Positions 34,205-45,991 of a stretch of DNA of 64,000 nt are shown piece by piece. The stretch is from Chionoecetes opilio (Eukaryota; Arthropoda; Malacostraca; Decapoda; Majidae). Position 1 is the stretch's first letter; each line of letters opens with the position of its first letter. A program made the position numbers and the translations under genes. Below the pieces are notes generated by a model. The model saw only the letters and a program-made list of their open reading frames with translations, did not search any database and was not told where the DNA came from. The stretch lies in contig JACEEZ010006430.1 in the NCBI GenBank assembly GCA_016584305.1, positions 1 to 64,000 on the forward strand, in the 5' to 3' direction.

Positions 34205-35392
34205 AATAATTTGGAGGCAGCGCTAAATTTGATTGCGAGAGAGTTTCAACAGGGGATGCTTGCAGCCTATGTTGATCTCAAGAAGGCGCTTGATTCAGTG
34301 CATATTGAGTCCCTCTGGGATCTTCTGCGACCTCGCGGGATCATGCAAGGACTATCGGTTTGATGACTTGCCTGTACTCTGGGACTGAGAGTGCTGTGAA
34401 GTGTGGGGGAGGTGTATCCAGCTTTTTTCCTGTTAATACAGGAGTGTGGCAAGGGTGCGCCCTTGCCCCATCACTTTTCAACACTTTTATGGACTGGGTA
34501 TTTGGCAAAGTTGTAGATCAAAGTGATTGTGGAGCATCCGTCGGCAACACCAAGATCACCGATCCTGTTTTTGCCGATGATGCAGTAACCTTTGCTGAGT
34601 CGCTGGAGATCCTGGTGATGTCTCTCAAAGCGCTGCACGTGGAGGCAAAGCCTTTGGGACTTCAGTTCTCCTGGCTTAAGACCAATTTCCAGGTGTTTGG
34701 AGGCTTACTAGATGAAACAGTGCAGTCTGTTCATGCTTGCGGCGAGGACATTGATGTCTTGGAAAGTTTTACATACTTTGGTAGCGCAGTCCATAATGAC
34801 GGCGGGTCACGTCAGGAAGTCTTATGGCGGATTGGCATAGCCCACGGTGCTATGGACTCGCTCAGCAGGAGTATTTGGCGTTGTAGGTACCTGTGCAGGA
34901 GGACAAAGATACGAATTTTCAAGTCGCTTGTGATCCCTGTCTTAATCTATGGTTGTGAAACATGGACACAAAATAGCGACTTGAAGAGACGAATTGATGC
35001 CTTTGGTAATAAGTGTCTTCGCAGAATTATGGGGTATCACTGGGATGATTACGTGTCAAATTAGCGATTGCTCCATGAGACTGAATCAAGGCTCATTACC
35101 TGAATAGTCCGTCAGCGCCAACTTCGGCTATATGGGCATGTGGCACGCTACCCTTTAACCGATCCTTCCCATCGGGTTGTATCTGTAAGAGACAATCCGT
35201 CGTGGAGGAGGCAAAGGGGGCGCTCATAAGGCTCGTGGCTGAGGCAAGTTGATGTTTCTTGTCGAGAGCTGCTTGGTATGGGAAAGGAACCTTCATGGGG
35301 ACCCGCGCGTGGTGACCCCCGAGAGTGGCGTCGTCGGGTGGGCGAGGCGTCGCGCCACCTGGCGTATGCCCCCAATGATTGATTGATTGACG
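34205..35392 (+). pseudogene. LINE B, RT to 3' end, head-to-head with LINE A
   Basis: Same family as LINE A on the opposite strand. The first part (34,235-34,360) covers AAYVDLKKALDS in one frame. A 234-codon segment (34,360-35,064) holds SSFFPVNTGVWQGCALAPS, FADDAVTF with the catalytic Asp pair, VFGGLLDETVQSVHACGEDI, and YGCETWTQNSDLKRRIDAFG. A TAG at 35,062-35,064 stops it, and the C-terminal part with RLYGHVARYP continues to about 35,370, closing with a (TGAT)n tail at 35,377-35,392. The insertion interrupts LINE A between 34,175 and 35,391. Confidence 0.75.
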
Positions 35393-35695
35393 GTCCTCTT
35401 TCTCTTTCCAGATAGGGACAACCAGCCCCCTTTTCCAGTCAGGAGGAATGGTACCTGATTGCCACATGGCAGTCAGGACAGCATGCAACCCGCGGATCAT
35501 GGCCTCACCCCCAGCTTTGAGGACCTCCGCACTGATATTACAAACACCAGCTGCCTTTCCACCCTTCAACTTTGCTACAGCCTCTCTGACTTCGTCAAGA
35601 GAGGGTGCGGTTTCGTCAATGGGATGATCGCCATCTACTGCCCGTAATCCTATGGTGAGAAGCTGCCCAATTGGAGGAGGAATTTTAATAAGCAA
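35391..35695 (-). pseudogene. LINE A, RT N-terminal part
   Basis: About 100 minus-strand codons include EVREAVAKLKGGKAAGVCNI, a block matching the K-GKAAG-D/N motif before the first palm strand of non-LTR RTs. GTIPPDWKRGLVVPIWKEK follows. The frame continues into antisense LINE B beyond 35,391, which is not homologous. Confidence 0.7.
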
Positions 35696-36414
35696 TGGTA
35701 ATCTTATTTTTCAGTGTCAAGATCATCGGAAAAATCTTTACTTTTTTATTACATGATATTGTATTACATAAATTACGTACATTACATGTTTGGTTACATA
35801 TTACGTATTAGTTTTTTTTTTTTTTTTTCAGTACCAATTTCTTTTTTTCCTTATATTTAATATTCTTCCAATATGCCTCCATATTTGGTGAAGTCTCAAA
35901 TTGATTACATGTATTTCATGCTGATTTTCTTTAATATTTTCTATATTTTCTTTACCTTTCCTTATATTAGGGTTGCAGCTTTATTTGTTCACCTTTTATG
36001 GGATAATTTCAAATCTCTTATATAAGTACATTATTCCTTTATTTATCACTGTCTCCACAAAGTATTGCGTGTAAACGTGTAAATGTCTATTTAAGAGACA
36101 CTAAAAACATGTATCTTAGAGTCTAAAGTTTTCATCTTACTCTTGTTCTTACATTTAACACTATTTCCAGTTGGAGCAAAATTTTTATGAGTGAGACATC
36201 ATCTGAAATCTCTAAGGAAATTTGATTTATCATTCGTCATCATTAGCAACAGACTTAAAAGCTAGGTGCTGGTCAAAGTCCTCCTCTAACCTTTTCCATG
36301 TGTCCCGGCACTGGGCCAAGACTCCCAAACTTTCCCCCCTCATCTCTCCACTTCGTTGCTGATGCTGCTTTACCACACCTACGTTCAGTCTTTCTCCCAC
36401 CCATTTTTTTTTCT
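35696..36414. other. No recognised feature
   Basis: AT-rich DNA with T runs at 35,812-35,829. No supported gene. Confidence 0.4.
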
Positions 36415-36646
<232 letters not shown>

Positions 36647-37074
36647 TCCCCGCACCGTCAATGTACGGTAGTTTCTCTTTTCGTCCAGTGCTCATTTTTC
36701 TGCTTTAGAGATGATAGCCCTTCCCCATGCCCTCCACGACATGTATTCTTTTATACCTTTTGCGCAGACCGATGGATGTCTTTGTCATCAATATGATTCC
36801 TTGCTTCACCACAGGGGAGTTCCTCGTCCATTACGGTTTCCGTTATTCGACATATTTTTTATAAATTGATATTGTAATTTGTTTATTTATTTTCTCAATA
36901 TATATTATATTTATTATGTAATAGATCCGCGAATGAACTATTTTTTTATTCATAAATTTGTGTTTTTGTGTGTGCAATACCAAGTGTCTTGTGCAAATAT
37001 GTGTGTTCTTCAGTCGTATGAAAATGTCCAACTCTTCTCTTTCCTGAGAAATTGCGGATCTTACTTCTCTGAAC

Positions 37075-37145
37075 ATAAGAACATAAGAAAATAAGGAAGC
37101 TACAAGAGGCCGCGAGGCCTACACGTGGTAGTTCCTGTAAATTAT
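37075..37145 (-). mobile_element. LINE 3' end remnant (CR1-like family)
   Basis: ACATAAGAACATAAGAAAAT, then GGAAGCTACAAGAGGCC and CCTACACGTGG, the family's 3' terminal block. Only about 70 bases remain. Confidence 0.6.
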
Positions 37146-37165
37146 AATCTATCTATTATAATTAT

Positions 37166-37195
37166 CAGCGGCACTCTGCTGGCAGTGTGCCGCTG
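37166..37195. other. Perfect 9-bp-stem hairpin
   Basis: CAGCGGCAC (37,166-37,174) and GTGCCGCTG (37,187-37,195) around a 12-base loop. It follows directly after the LINE terminus. Function unknown. Confidence 0.5.
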
Positions 37196-37938
37196 GAAGG
37201 GCTTATGGGTAGATTTTAATCTCTTTTTTTGTCTTCATTCTTGTACAGTGCAGAAAAGGATAGATTATATATTTGTATTGAAAGTAATCGCCTGAAAAGC
37301 AAATAGGTTTTGTGTTATTGTTACTTGTCATTCTTGTGAGTCTTTGTCCTAATCTACTGTTTGCCCGTTATGCCACTGTGCTTGCTAGTTCCACTGTTAC
37401 ACCTTAATACCATTACTATTTATATGATTTAACGAATTATTTTTTACCTCTTTTTCATATCAGTCCTTCAAATATATTACACATGTTCCAAAAAAATATA
37501 ATTTCCATTGCCCTTGTGCACCACCTAACCTATTAATTATTCATTGTTATATATAGCTTCTAACTATTAGGTCAAAAGGTTACAACTGTTATTCCTCATG
37601 GATTCAGGCACCACGATGTAGGTATATAGGATGAAAATCTCTGGATATGTCTATGCTTAACAAATCAATTATGTTATATATAGATGCGTATTATCCGTAG
37701 TTTTCATGGCTTATCGAGTGTTTGCTTCTTGACATAAGTAGTAACATGCAATAACTTCTAAAATCTTGCCTTCAATTTGTGGCGTTGTTATGTACATTAA
37801 TATCGAATATTAATTTCCTCCTGCTGTTCATCTCAGGAACTATTAAAACTTCTCCCCTTTGCATATACTGAATCTTGTAACTCCTCTGAAGATATAGCTC
37901 ATGTCGTTTGCAGCATTTTCATGGTTTAAGTAATCGCT
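37196..37938. other. No recognised feature
   Basis: Ordinary AT-rich DNA without a supported frame. Confidence 0.4.
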
Positions 37939-37949
37939 ATATATATATA

Positions 37950-38041
<92 letters not shown>

Positions 38042-38110
38042 GTATATATAATTATATATATATATATTATATATATATATATATTATATATATATATTAA
38101 ATTATATATT

Positions 38111-38160
<50 letters not shown>
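37939..38160. repeat. (TA)n microsatellite
   Basis: About 220 bases of TA repeat with ATTA interruptions. Confidence 0.95.
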
Positions 38161-38162
<2 letters not shown>

Positions 38163-38189
38163 TTTTTTTATATCTATGTATAGCGATGT

Positions 38190-38440
38190 ATGCGTACATC
38201 AGGCTATCGATGATAGTGCCTGGGAGATTCACTTGAGAGCTGTGATGGTTGGCCCTCGCCCGTGATGGCGCAGGTAGGATTTTTATAGTGATGCCTGTGA
38301 TTAGAGGCTCATGCCGCCCCAATGTGTCCTCCGATGCACACGCAATCGGATAGAGTAATGGACAGGATGGGCTTAATGCGCTCGACGGTCATAAAATTGA
38401 GGATATGTGTTATGGATCGATGGTCTTAGACGCCTGTCGA
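38190..38440 (-). mobile_element. Degraded tRNA-derived SINE
   Basis: The minus-strand body matches the 14,373-14,700 family through GGAGATTCACTTGAG, GCCCTCGCCCGTGATGG and GATTAGAGGCTCATGCCGCC. The tRNA head is unrecognisable beyond about 38,420. Confidence 0.6.
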
Positions 38441-38528
38441 ACGTGCATAAATATTTTAAGTATTTATGTGTTCACTTAATCTAATATCGTATCTTGAAAA
38501 ACAACTGTATAAACATATTACGATCAAT

Positions 38529-38664
<136 letters not shown>

Positions 38665-38879
38665 TTAAAAGTGATAGCTAGTTCAGCGTTTATTATCTTT
38701 TTAAAGATATTTTCTTTTTGTCTTAAGAGTGTCTTATTCGCTTTTGTAATCACTTTTATGACTTCGCCGTAGCTTGTAATTCTTGCTGTATTGCGATTTC
38801 GGGTCTAAGAACCCTTCTTCAGCAGCATGTGGAAGATGTTTTCTCCTCAGTTGTAGAGGTGAGCATGATTTAGTTGAGG

Positions 38880-39679
38880 AGTGAAGCGCTATTTATTGAT
38901 GAAGTCTGGCTGCCGCGCAGCCTAGTGGGCGGCGCTGATTGGTAGATAGCTTCTGCTTCTCGTTGATTTTTGTCTCCGTGAGTGGGCGACGCTTATTGGT
39001 TGTTGACTCCTCGCTTTGTTTCTCTGTGAGTAGGCTGTTATTAGCCTTTGTTCTTTTCATGCTTGGTAGAGCTTGTAGGTCGTTAGCCTGTACGTTGAGC
39101 TTGGGATTGATGTCTTTTATGTATAGTGCTTCTAGAATTGGAGGTCGCCGCACATCTACATCTACACACATGTCGACCAATTCTGTATTTTCTTCTAGAA
39201 ATGTTCTTGTGTGATGATGCCATGTTTTTCTAATAGGTGACTTTTTGGGGCTCCTAAAGTTAGGTGGCAAGGAAGACGTCGTGACAGCTTCGTTGTCGTC
39301 ATGCCTATGTAGGAGGAGAGGAGGACTTCACAGTTTCCTCTTTTGCAAGTGATCCTATATACGACATGGGACTTTTGTTTTGTCTCCTTCGTCTGGCTTG
39401 GGCTGTTACGGAGAAGGAGGTTGCTGGTGTTCTTGTTTTTGTAATAAATTTGTAGTTTTATTCTCCTCGCTGGGTCTGCAGGTTTCACATTACGGTTGAC
39501 GATTTGTGATATCATTCTTTTTTCTTCCTGGTGAGCGGTGGAGAAGAAAGCCCGGTAGAAAATTGTTATGTCCTGACTCTTTTTTGTGGCGTTAGGGTTG
39601 TACCAGTTCTCCATAATTTTCTTAGTCTGACGGTTGATGTCTCTCTCGCTGAAGCTGTTGTTGATGAGGACTTGAGTGG

Positions 39680-39684
<5 letters not shown>
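38880..39684 (-). pseudogene. Penelope-like element, C-terminal GIY-YIG region
   Basis: The minus-strand frame from the TA repeat at 39,684 to 39,195 reads through IKLQIYYKNKNTSNLLLRNS to VVYRITCKRGN and SSYIGMTTTKLSRRL. This is the Y-x-I/C...Y-I-G-x-T-x-x-x-L-x-x-R pattern of the GIY-YIG endonuclease that ends Penelope-like elements. After a frame change near 39,240 a second segment (39,270-38,893) holds RTFLEENTELVDM, EALYIKDINPKLNVQ and LQALPSM, the usual PLE tail. The RT part is absent, because the TA repeat cuts the 5' side. Confidence 0.75.

Positions 39685-39767
<83 letters not shown>
39685..39767. repeat. (TA)n microsatellite between two elements
   Basis: A TA repeat that both truncates the Penelope fragment and supplies the TA target for the next transposon. 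Confidence 0.9.
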
Positions 39768-39770
<3 letters not shown>

Positions 39771-40034
39771 TACGCGCCAAAATATTGTTCGCCGCATCAT
39801 AACAGACGCTCCCATAAGGGAATTCTGAAAATGTACTCTTAGCAGCCTAGTGACTTTCGAGAGAGATATCCTACATATGGCAGCTTGTTTAAAGCACGGG
39901 CAGTCCATCAAGAGCGTTGAGCAATGTTCAGATGCCACTTGTTAATTATTGACAAAGCATTTTGAAAGGATCGCCTCACTCCCCGTGAGTAATTTGAATA
40001 GACGCGCGTTGGTATAACTATCATTATTTTCATA

Positions 40035-40310
40035 ATGGGTGGTAAGAAAGGCCTAACAAAGGAGCGAATTAAAGTTATTGTGATTCTACACAAGGCAGAG
40101 AGGCCAGAGGAAGAAATATCAAGGTTTGTGGGTGTTACGAGGAAATGTGTGATGAAGTGGGTGGAGAGTTTCGTGAACATTGCGGGTTGGCGACACCGTA
40201 ACATAAAGAAGTGGCCAGGGCAAGGATGCAAAATATCAGCAAGCACCGTAAATGTCATGAAACGTCAAGTGGATGCCCATCCGCAAAAAAGAGCAAGAAA
40301 ACTATTACGA
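40035..40310 (+). pseudogene. Tc1/mariner-type transposase N-terminus, left arm
   Basis: Starts at ATG 40,035 with GGKKGLTKERIKVIVILHKA. A helix-turn-helix follows (EEEISRFVGVTRKCVMKWVES), then a second region GCKISASTVNVMKRQVDAHP, typical of the paired-like DNA-binding part of Tc1 transposases. Sequence after about 40,310 is antisense of the other arm, so the open frame to 40,532 is a chimera of sense and antisense DNA. Confidence 0.65.
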
Positions 40311-40335
40311 TATGACATTTACATCCTCGCTGTGG

Positions 40336-40520
40336 CCACTTCTTTATGTTATGGTGTTGCCACCCCGCCACCCTTCACGAAACTCCCCACCCACTTTATC
40401 ACACATTTCCTCGTAACACCCACAAACCTTGATATTTCTTCCTCTGGCCTCGCTGCCTTGTGTAGAGTCACAATAACTTTAATTTGCTCCTTTATTAGGT
40501 CTTTCTTGCCACCCATTATG
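40336..40520 (-). pseudogene. Tc1/mariner-type transposase N-terminus, right arm
   Basis: Reverse-strand duplicate of the first 50-60 codons, with a start codon near 40,517 and the same GRLTKE-like and EEEISRFVGVTR blocks. It is truncated where it meets the spacer. Confidence 0.6.
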
Positions 40521-40784
40521 AAAATATTATAGTTATACCAACGCGCGTCTGTTCAAATTACTCGCGGGGAGTGAGGCGATCCTTTTCAAAATGCCTCGTC
40601 TATAATTGACAAGTGGCATCTGAACATTCCGTATCGGTTTTGATGGACTACCCGTGCTTTAAACAAGCTGCCATATGTAGGATATCTCTCTCGGAAGTCA
40701 CTAGGCTGCTATAGAGTACATTTTCAGAATTCCCATATGGGAGCGTCTGTTATGATGCGGCGAACAATATTTTGGCTCGTAGTG

Positions 40785-40812
40785 TATATATATATATATA
40801 TATAATATTATA

Positions 40813-40861
<49 letters not shown>

Positions 40862-40873
40862 ACTGCCATATGT

Positions 40874-40919
<46 letters not shown>

Positions 40920-40933
40920 ATATAAAGTATTGC

Positions 40934-40966
<33 letters not shown>
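40785..40966. repeat. (TA)n repeat between the two mariner relics
   Basis: Three TA tracts separated by the near-identical short motifs AAAGTACTGCCATATG and AAAGTATTGCATATG. Confidence 0.85.
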
Positions 40967-40972
<6 letters not shown>

Positions 40973-41119
40973 GTTTCACAATTGTTGAAACAGAACGATC
41001 GGACACAACTCAAGCACCACATATTATAAAATGATGGTGATTACATTTATTGATAGGTAAAACAATTACATTTCAAGATCTGCAACCATTTAGCTTCACA
41101 CATGAACCAAAAATGTCAA

Positions 41120-41460
41120 GAGTTGCCCTAGAGGACATGCTCCAGATGTCCGCCGTTCACTCGAAGGCATTGTTGAATGCACCGTGCAAAGTTGTTGATA
41201 ACACAACATTCCTCCTGGGTGATCGGTTGAATCTTCTCAGTGATGGCTGCCTTCAATGCAGCAATGGTGCGAGGGTTACCCGGGTAGATTTTGTCCATGA
41301 GGAACCCCCAGAGGAAGAAAGCTGGGGGGTTCAGGTCAGGCGAGTGAGGTGCCCACTCCACTTCAGCTTTGCGACTGACGAGACGCTCCCCATAACTATT
41401 CACGGATCCAGGCCATGGTGACATTAGCAGTGTGAGGAGGATCTCCATCCTTGATGAGGA
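41120..41460 (-). pseudogene. Mariner-like transposase C-terminus, left arm
   Basis: The minus strand reads DGDPPHTANVTMAW (second DDE acid region), then after a frame change VEWAPHSPDLNPPAFFLWGF, then a C-terminal NPRTIAALKAAITEKI and GGHLEHVL with a stop. The SPDLNPxDFFLWG block carries the third catalytic acid in intact relatives; here that Asp position reads Ala (PPAFF). Confidence 0.7.
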
Positions 41461-41634
41461 TAGGATAAGATACTTTGATCCTATCTAGACACTTTGCAAG
41501 TACCAACGACAAGGTTATTGACTATACAAAGTGCCACTACGCCAGGATGAACTTGGTGAGAACCTGGTGGGATCAAACGCAGGGACGCTGCACGGGAGCC
41601 CACACCTCTACCAACCGAGCCACCCTGACGGGTT
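41461..41634 (-). mobile_element. tRNA-derived SINE with 12-bp target-site duplication
   Basis: CCTTGATGAGGA occurs at 41,449-41,460 and again at 41,635-41,646. The 174 bp between them, on the minus strand, begins with a tRNA-like head: A-box GGTGGCTCGGTTGGTAGAGG and B-box GCGTTTGATCCC. It ends in a short TATCCTA-type tail. Perfect duplication suggests a relatively young insertion. The family differs from the SINE at 14,373-14,700. Confidence 0.8.
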
Positions 41635-41689
41635 CCTTGATGAGGAGGAACACTGGTTCCAGCAGGATGAAAACTGAGGCAAAGCTGTT

Positions 41690-41926
41690 GTGGAGTGGGC
41701 ACCTCACTCGCCTGACCTGAACCCCCGATATTTTTTCCTCTGGGGGTTCCTCAAGGACAACATCTACCAGTGTAACCCTCGCACCATTGCTGCATTGACG
41801 GCAGCCATCACTGAGAAAATTCAGGCGATTACCCAGGAGGAATGTGCAGGCGTTATGAACAACTTTGCACGGCGCGTTCAACAATGCCTTAGAGTGAACG
41901 GTGGACATCTGGAGCATTTCCTCTAG
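41690..41926 (+). pseudogene. Mariner-like transposase C-terminus, right arm
   Basis: Inverted duplicate of the left-arm frame: WAPHSPDLNPRYFFLWGFLK, then NPRTIAALTAAITEKIQAIT, ending VNGGHLEHFL with a TAG. The Asp position before FFLWG reads Tyr here. The N-terminal two thirds of the transposase are absent. Confidence 0.7.
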
Positions 41927-42086
41927 GGCTCCTCCGGACATTTTTGGTTCGTGTTTGAGGATAAATGGTTGCCGAGCCTAAAATGTTAACCTTTTACTTT
42001 TCAATAAATGTAATCACCATTACTGTATCATTTGTGGTCCTTGATTTGTGCCCGATCGTTTTGTTTCACAATTGTGAAACACCCTG

Positions 42087-43189
<1,103 letters not shown>

Positions 43190-43330
43190 CTTTCTCTCTT
43201 TTTTTTCTCTCTCGCTCTATTGTTCTTTCTCTAACTTGAAGAATGCTGCCACGCTACATATATCACTAAGCTATACTTCCGCTTATCTTGTTTTCTCTCT
43301 CAGATGCAACACCACCGCAGGCTTCCCACA

Positions 43331-43370
43331 GGCAAGGATCTGTGAGTACCAGCCTTGCCGGTACTCACAG
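43331..43370. other. Two overlapping, mutually exclusive hairpins
   Basis: CTGTGAGTACC (43,340-43,350) pairs perfectly with GGTACTCACAG (43,360-43,370) around a 9-base loop. That loop contains CCTTGCC (43,353-43,359), which pairs with GGCAAGG at 43,331-43,337. Only one of the two can form at a time. Function unknown. Confidence 0.5.
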
Positions 43371-43449
43371 GTAGGATTATTATAATCTGATTATTAGAAT
43401 TAGAAAATCAGAATAATTGTAATAAGTAAGATTATTAGATAACAGTTTG

Positions 43450-44300
43450 ATAAACATATTGCAGGGAGACTTAGATACATTAAATGAGTGGGTAGTCAGA
43501 TGGCAGATGGAATTTAACATTGATAAGTGGAGCGTAATTAATAATGGTAGAAAAAAACCTTAGTAATAGATACACTAAACGCAGTGTCTCGCTGAAAAGA
43601 TCAGAAAGTGAGAAAGATCTGGAAGTGCGGGTAAACTCAGACCTCCGTCCTAGGAAACAATGTATTGAAGCTAGAAATCGAGCTAATAGGGTTTTATGAT
43701 TCATTGCCAGGAGTGTTAAAAATAGAAGTGCTAAGGTTATTATAAAGCTTTTTTGGGGCTCTAGCCAGACTCTAGCCACTAAACTATGCGGTTCAGTTTT
43801 CGTGTCCGTATTACAGGAAGTATATAGCCTTGTTAGAATCAGTCCAAATGAAGGATGTCCAAAATGATACAGGGGATGCGTAACTTTAGTTATAAGAAGA
43901 GATTGAAGCTATTAAATTTATACTCACTCGAGAGGCGTAGAGAAGGGGGCGATCCGATTTGTAGTGGTTAAAGGGATACAATAAATGAGAGGTAGGAAAC
44001 GTTTTTACGGCTAGTAATGAGGGTAGATGAAGAAGTAACGGATTCAAACTGGAAAAGCATAGATAAAAAAAGAAAAACATGTGAAAAACTGTTGCACAAA
44101 TAAGGTGGTAAATATTTGGAATGGATTCAGTCGTCAGGTAGTTACTGCGGATTCATAAGGGGACTTTAAAAGGAGGCTAGATAATTTCATGGATGGATAT
44201 GAAAGATGGATGTAGGTAGTATTAAGTAACAGGAACTACCTCGTGTAGGTCTCACTGCCTCTTGTAGCTTTTTTTTCTTCTTATGTTTTTATGTTCATAA
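43450..44300 (+). pseudogene. CR1-like LINE, RT C-terminal fragment and 3' end
   Basis: The plus strand reads, with several stops, LQGDLDTLNEWVVRWQMEFN, then KRSESEKDLEVRVNSDLRPR and KQCIEARNRANRVL. It continues IARSVKNRSAKVI, then the post-RT region and a 3' UTR ending in the GGAACTACC / CTTGTAGCTT block (about 44,228-44,270). This is the thumb and connection part of a CR1/jockey-group LINE. The opposite-orientation copy at 60,272-61,000 and the tails at 24,205 and 37,075 are the same family. Confidence 0.7.
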
Positions 44301-44371
44301 GAAAAGGTTGGGTTGAATAAAGGTAAAGGTTGATAACAAATAAAAGACAGAGAAAATGTGAGAGAGAAAGA

Positions 44372-44562
<191 letters not shown>

Positions 44563-44574
44563 AAAAAAAAAAAC

Positions 44575-45085
44575 GAAATAATATTATGGATATGTCTGGA
44601 CGATAAACTTCATACGTTAAATGGTTCTTTTTTTTTGTTTTTTGCCGTTTGATGTTGTAGTGGTGTCAACAGTTTGATCTTGAAAATAAAGGCAGAGAAT
44701 ATTGGATGTTTGTTGTGGATTATCATATATGCATGGGTCTGCTTCATCACTAATCCATGTCTTCTCTCCTCCTTTTTCATATTTCTTCATCATCAAAATT
44801 GCAGAGGGTAAAAAGAACGAGATAAATTCTTGGGGAAAGGAACCAGCGCAGGATGAGAAGGCAGAGAAAAGGAGGGAATTCCAATTAAATATCAAGAGCC
44901 AGTTTAGTACAATCAATGAAAATAGTTGTTCAGAATTTCGGATAATTATAACACAATGGTCATCTAAGGGCCTACAACAGGTTCAAGGCCACATACAGTC
45001 CGTCGTGCGCCTCATGAGTTTCAGCTGTTATTACCTGACTTTAGTTGGTTTTTAAGAAGAAAGTTAGTGTAAAATGTATTTCGGC
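44575..45085. other. No recognised gene
   Basis: Frames on both strands (for example 44,702-45,055) overlap each other and show no known motif, so neither is supported. Confidence 0.4.
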
Positions 45086-45120
<35 letters not shown>

Positions 45121-45235
45121 TCCCAAAGAACTGGCCAAGGGTACAGCAAAAATGGGTAACATAAAGCCCGCTTAGTTGCCAGTCCCTATAAAGAAGACAG
45201 TATGAGAATAAAATAAAAAAGAGGGGTGAGCCAAT

Positions 45236-45817
45236 TTAGTTCGGGAATTGTCTTGTTACTCCTCTTTTGAAAAGATTTAAGTCATAGGAAAGTGGAAAAA
45301 TAGAAACAGGAAGAGAGTTCCAAAGTTTACCAGTGAAAAGGATGAAAGAGTAAAGATACTGATTAACTCTTGCATTAGGAAGATGGACAGAATAGGGATG
45401 AGAATGAGTAGACAGTTGTGTGCAGCGAGGCTGCGGGATGGGGGGAGGTATGCAGTTAGCAAGTTCAGAAGAGCAGTGAGCATGAAAATAACGGTAGAAG
45501 AGAGCAAGAGAAGCAACATTGCGGCGGTGATTTAAAGATTGAAGACAGTCAGTCAGAGGAGAGGTGTTGATGAGACGAAAAGCTTTTGACTCAACCCTGT
45601 TTAGGAGAGCTGTATGAGTGGATCCTCCCCAAACATGTGAGACATACTCCATACATGGGAGGATAAGGCCCCTGTAGAGAGCAAGCAATTGGGAGGGAGA
45701 AAAAAAAGGACGCAGACGCCACAGGACACCGAACTTCTTAGAAGCTGTTTTAGCAAGAGATGAGATGTGAGATTTCCAGTTCAGATTTTTAGTAAAGGAT
45801 AGTCCTAGAATGTTCAT
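45236..45817 (-). pseudogene. LINE ORF2 C-terminal segment
   Basis: 194 open codons: ILGLSFTKNLNWKSHISSLA (the L-G-x-x-F-x-x-x-L-x-W box after the RT palm), RGLILPCMEYVSHVWGGS, ESKAFRLINTSPLTDCLQSL, RRNVASLALFYRYFH, and FKRGVTRQFPN before the stop. The match to the C-terminus of jockey/CR1-type RT proteins is good. Confidence 0.8.
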
Positions 45818-45991
45818 TGTAGAAGAAGGAGGCAGTTGAGTGTCATTGAAGGAGAGGGGATAGTTATCTGGTAGGTTTTGTCGAGTAGATAGGTGAAGAA
45901 ATTGGGTTTTTGAAGCATTAAATAAAACAAGGTTTGTTTTGCCCCAATCAGAAATTATAGAAAGATCAGAAGTTCACAGAAGAAAGAAGAA

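Larger units (their letters stand above)
39768..40784. mobile_element. Palindromic Tc1/mariner relic of two N-terminal halves
   Basis: The outer ends CACTACGCGCCAAAATATTG (39,768) and its near-exact reverse complement (ending 40,784) are flanked by TA, the Tc1/mariner target. The inverted similarity is not confined to short TIRs. It extends about 450 bp inward on each side, to about 40,221 and about 40,336, so each arm contains the 5' flank and the first 50-60 codons of the same transposase. The middle 115 bp carries only the continuation of the left half. No catalytic domain is present. Confidence 0.75.
40967..42086. mobile_element. Palindromic mariner-like relic of two C-terminal halves
   Basis: The ends are AAAGATGTTTCACAATTG (40,967) and, inverted, CAGGGTGTTTCACAATTG (ending 42,086), each next to TA. 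Inverted similarity extends about 400 bp inward on both sides and covers the C-terminal third of a transposase. The left arm reaches further, to the QDGDPPHTAN catalytic block. A SINE interrupts the middle. The TIRs differ from those of the neighbouring relic, so this is a separate family. Confidence 0.75.

Noticed and set aside
40310..40532. Second half of the 165-codon frame at 40,035-40,532 as a novel protein domain
   Set aside because: It is antisense of the opposite arm of the palindromic relic, so it does not encode a natural continuation.
41573..41941. 122-codon minus-strand frame and the plus-strand frame 41,050-41,421
   Set aside because: Each is the antisense shadow of a transposase C-terminal half.
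44617..45055. Overlapping frames on both strands (99 and 117 codons)
   Set aside because: Neither shows a recognisable motif, and they overlap antisense in AT-rich DNA.
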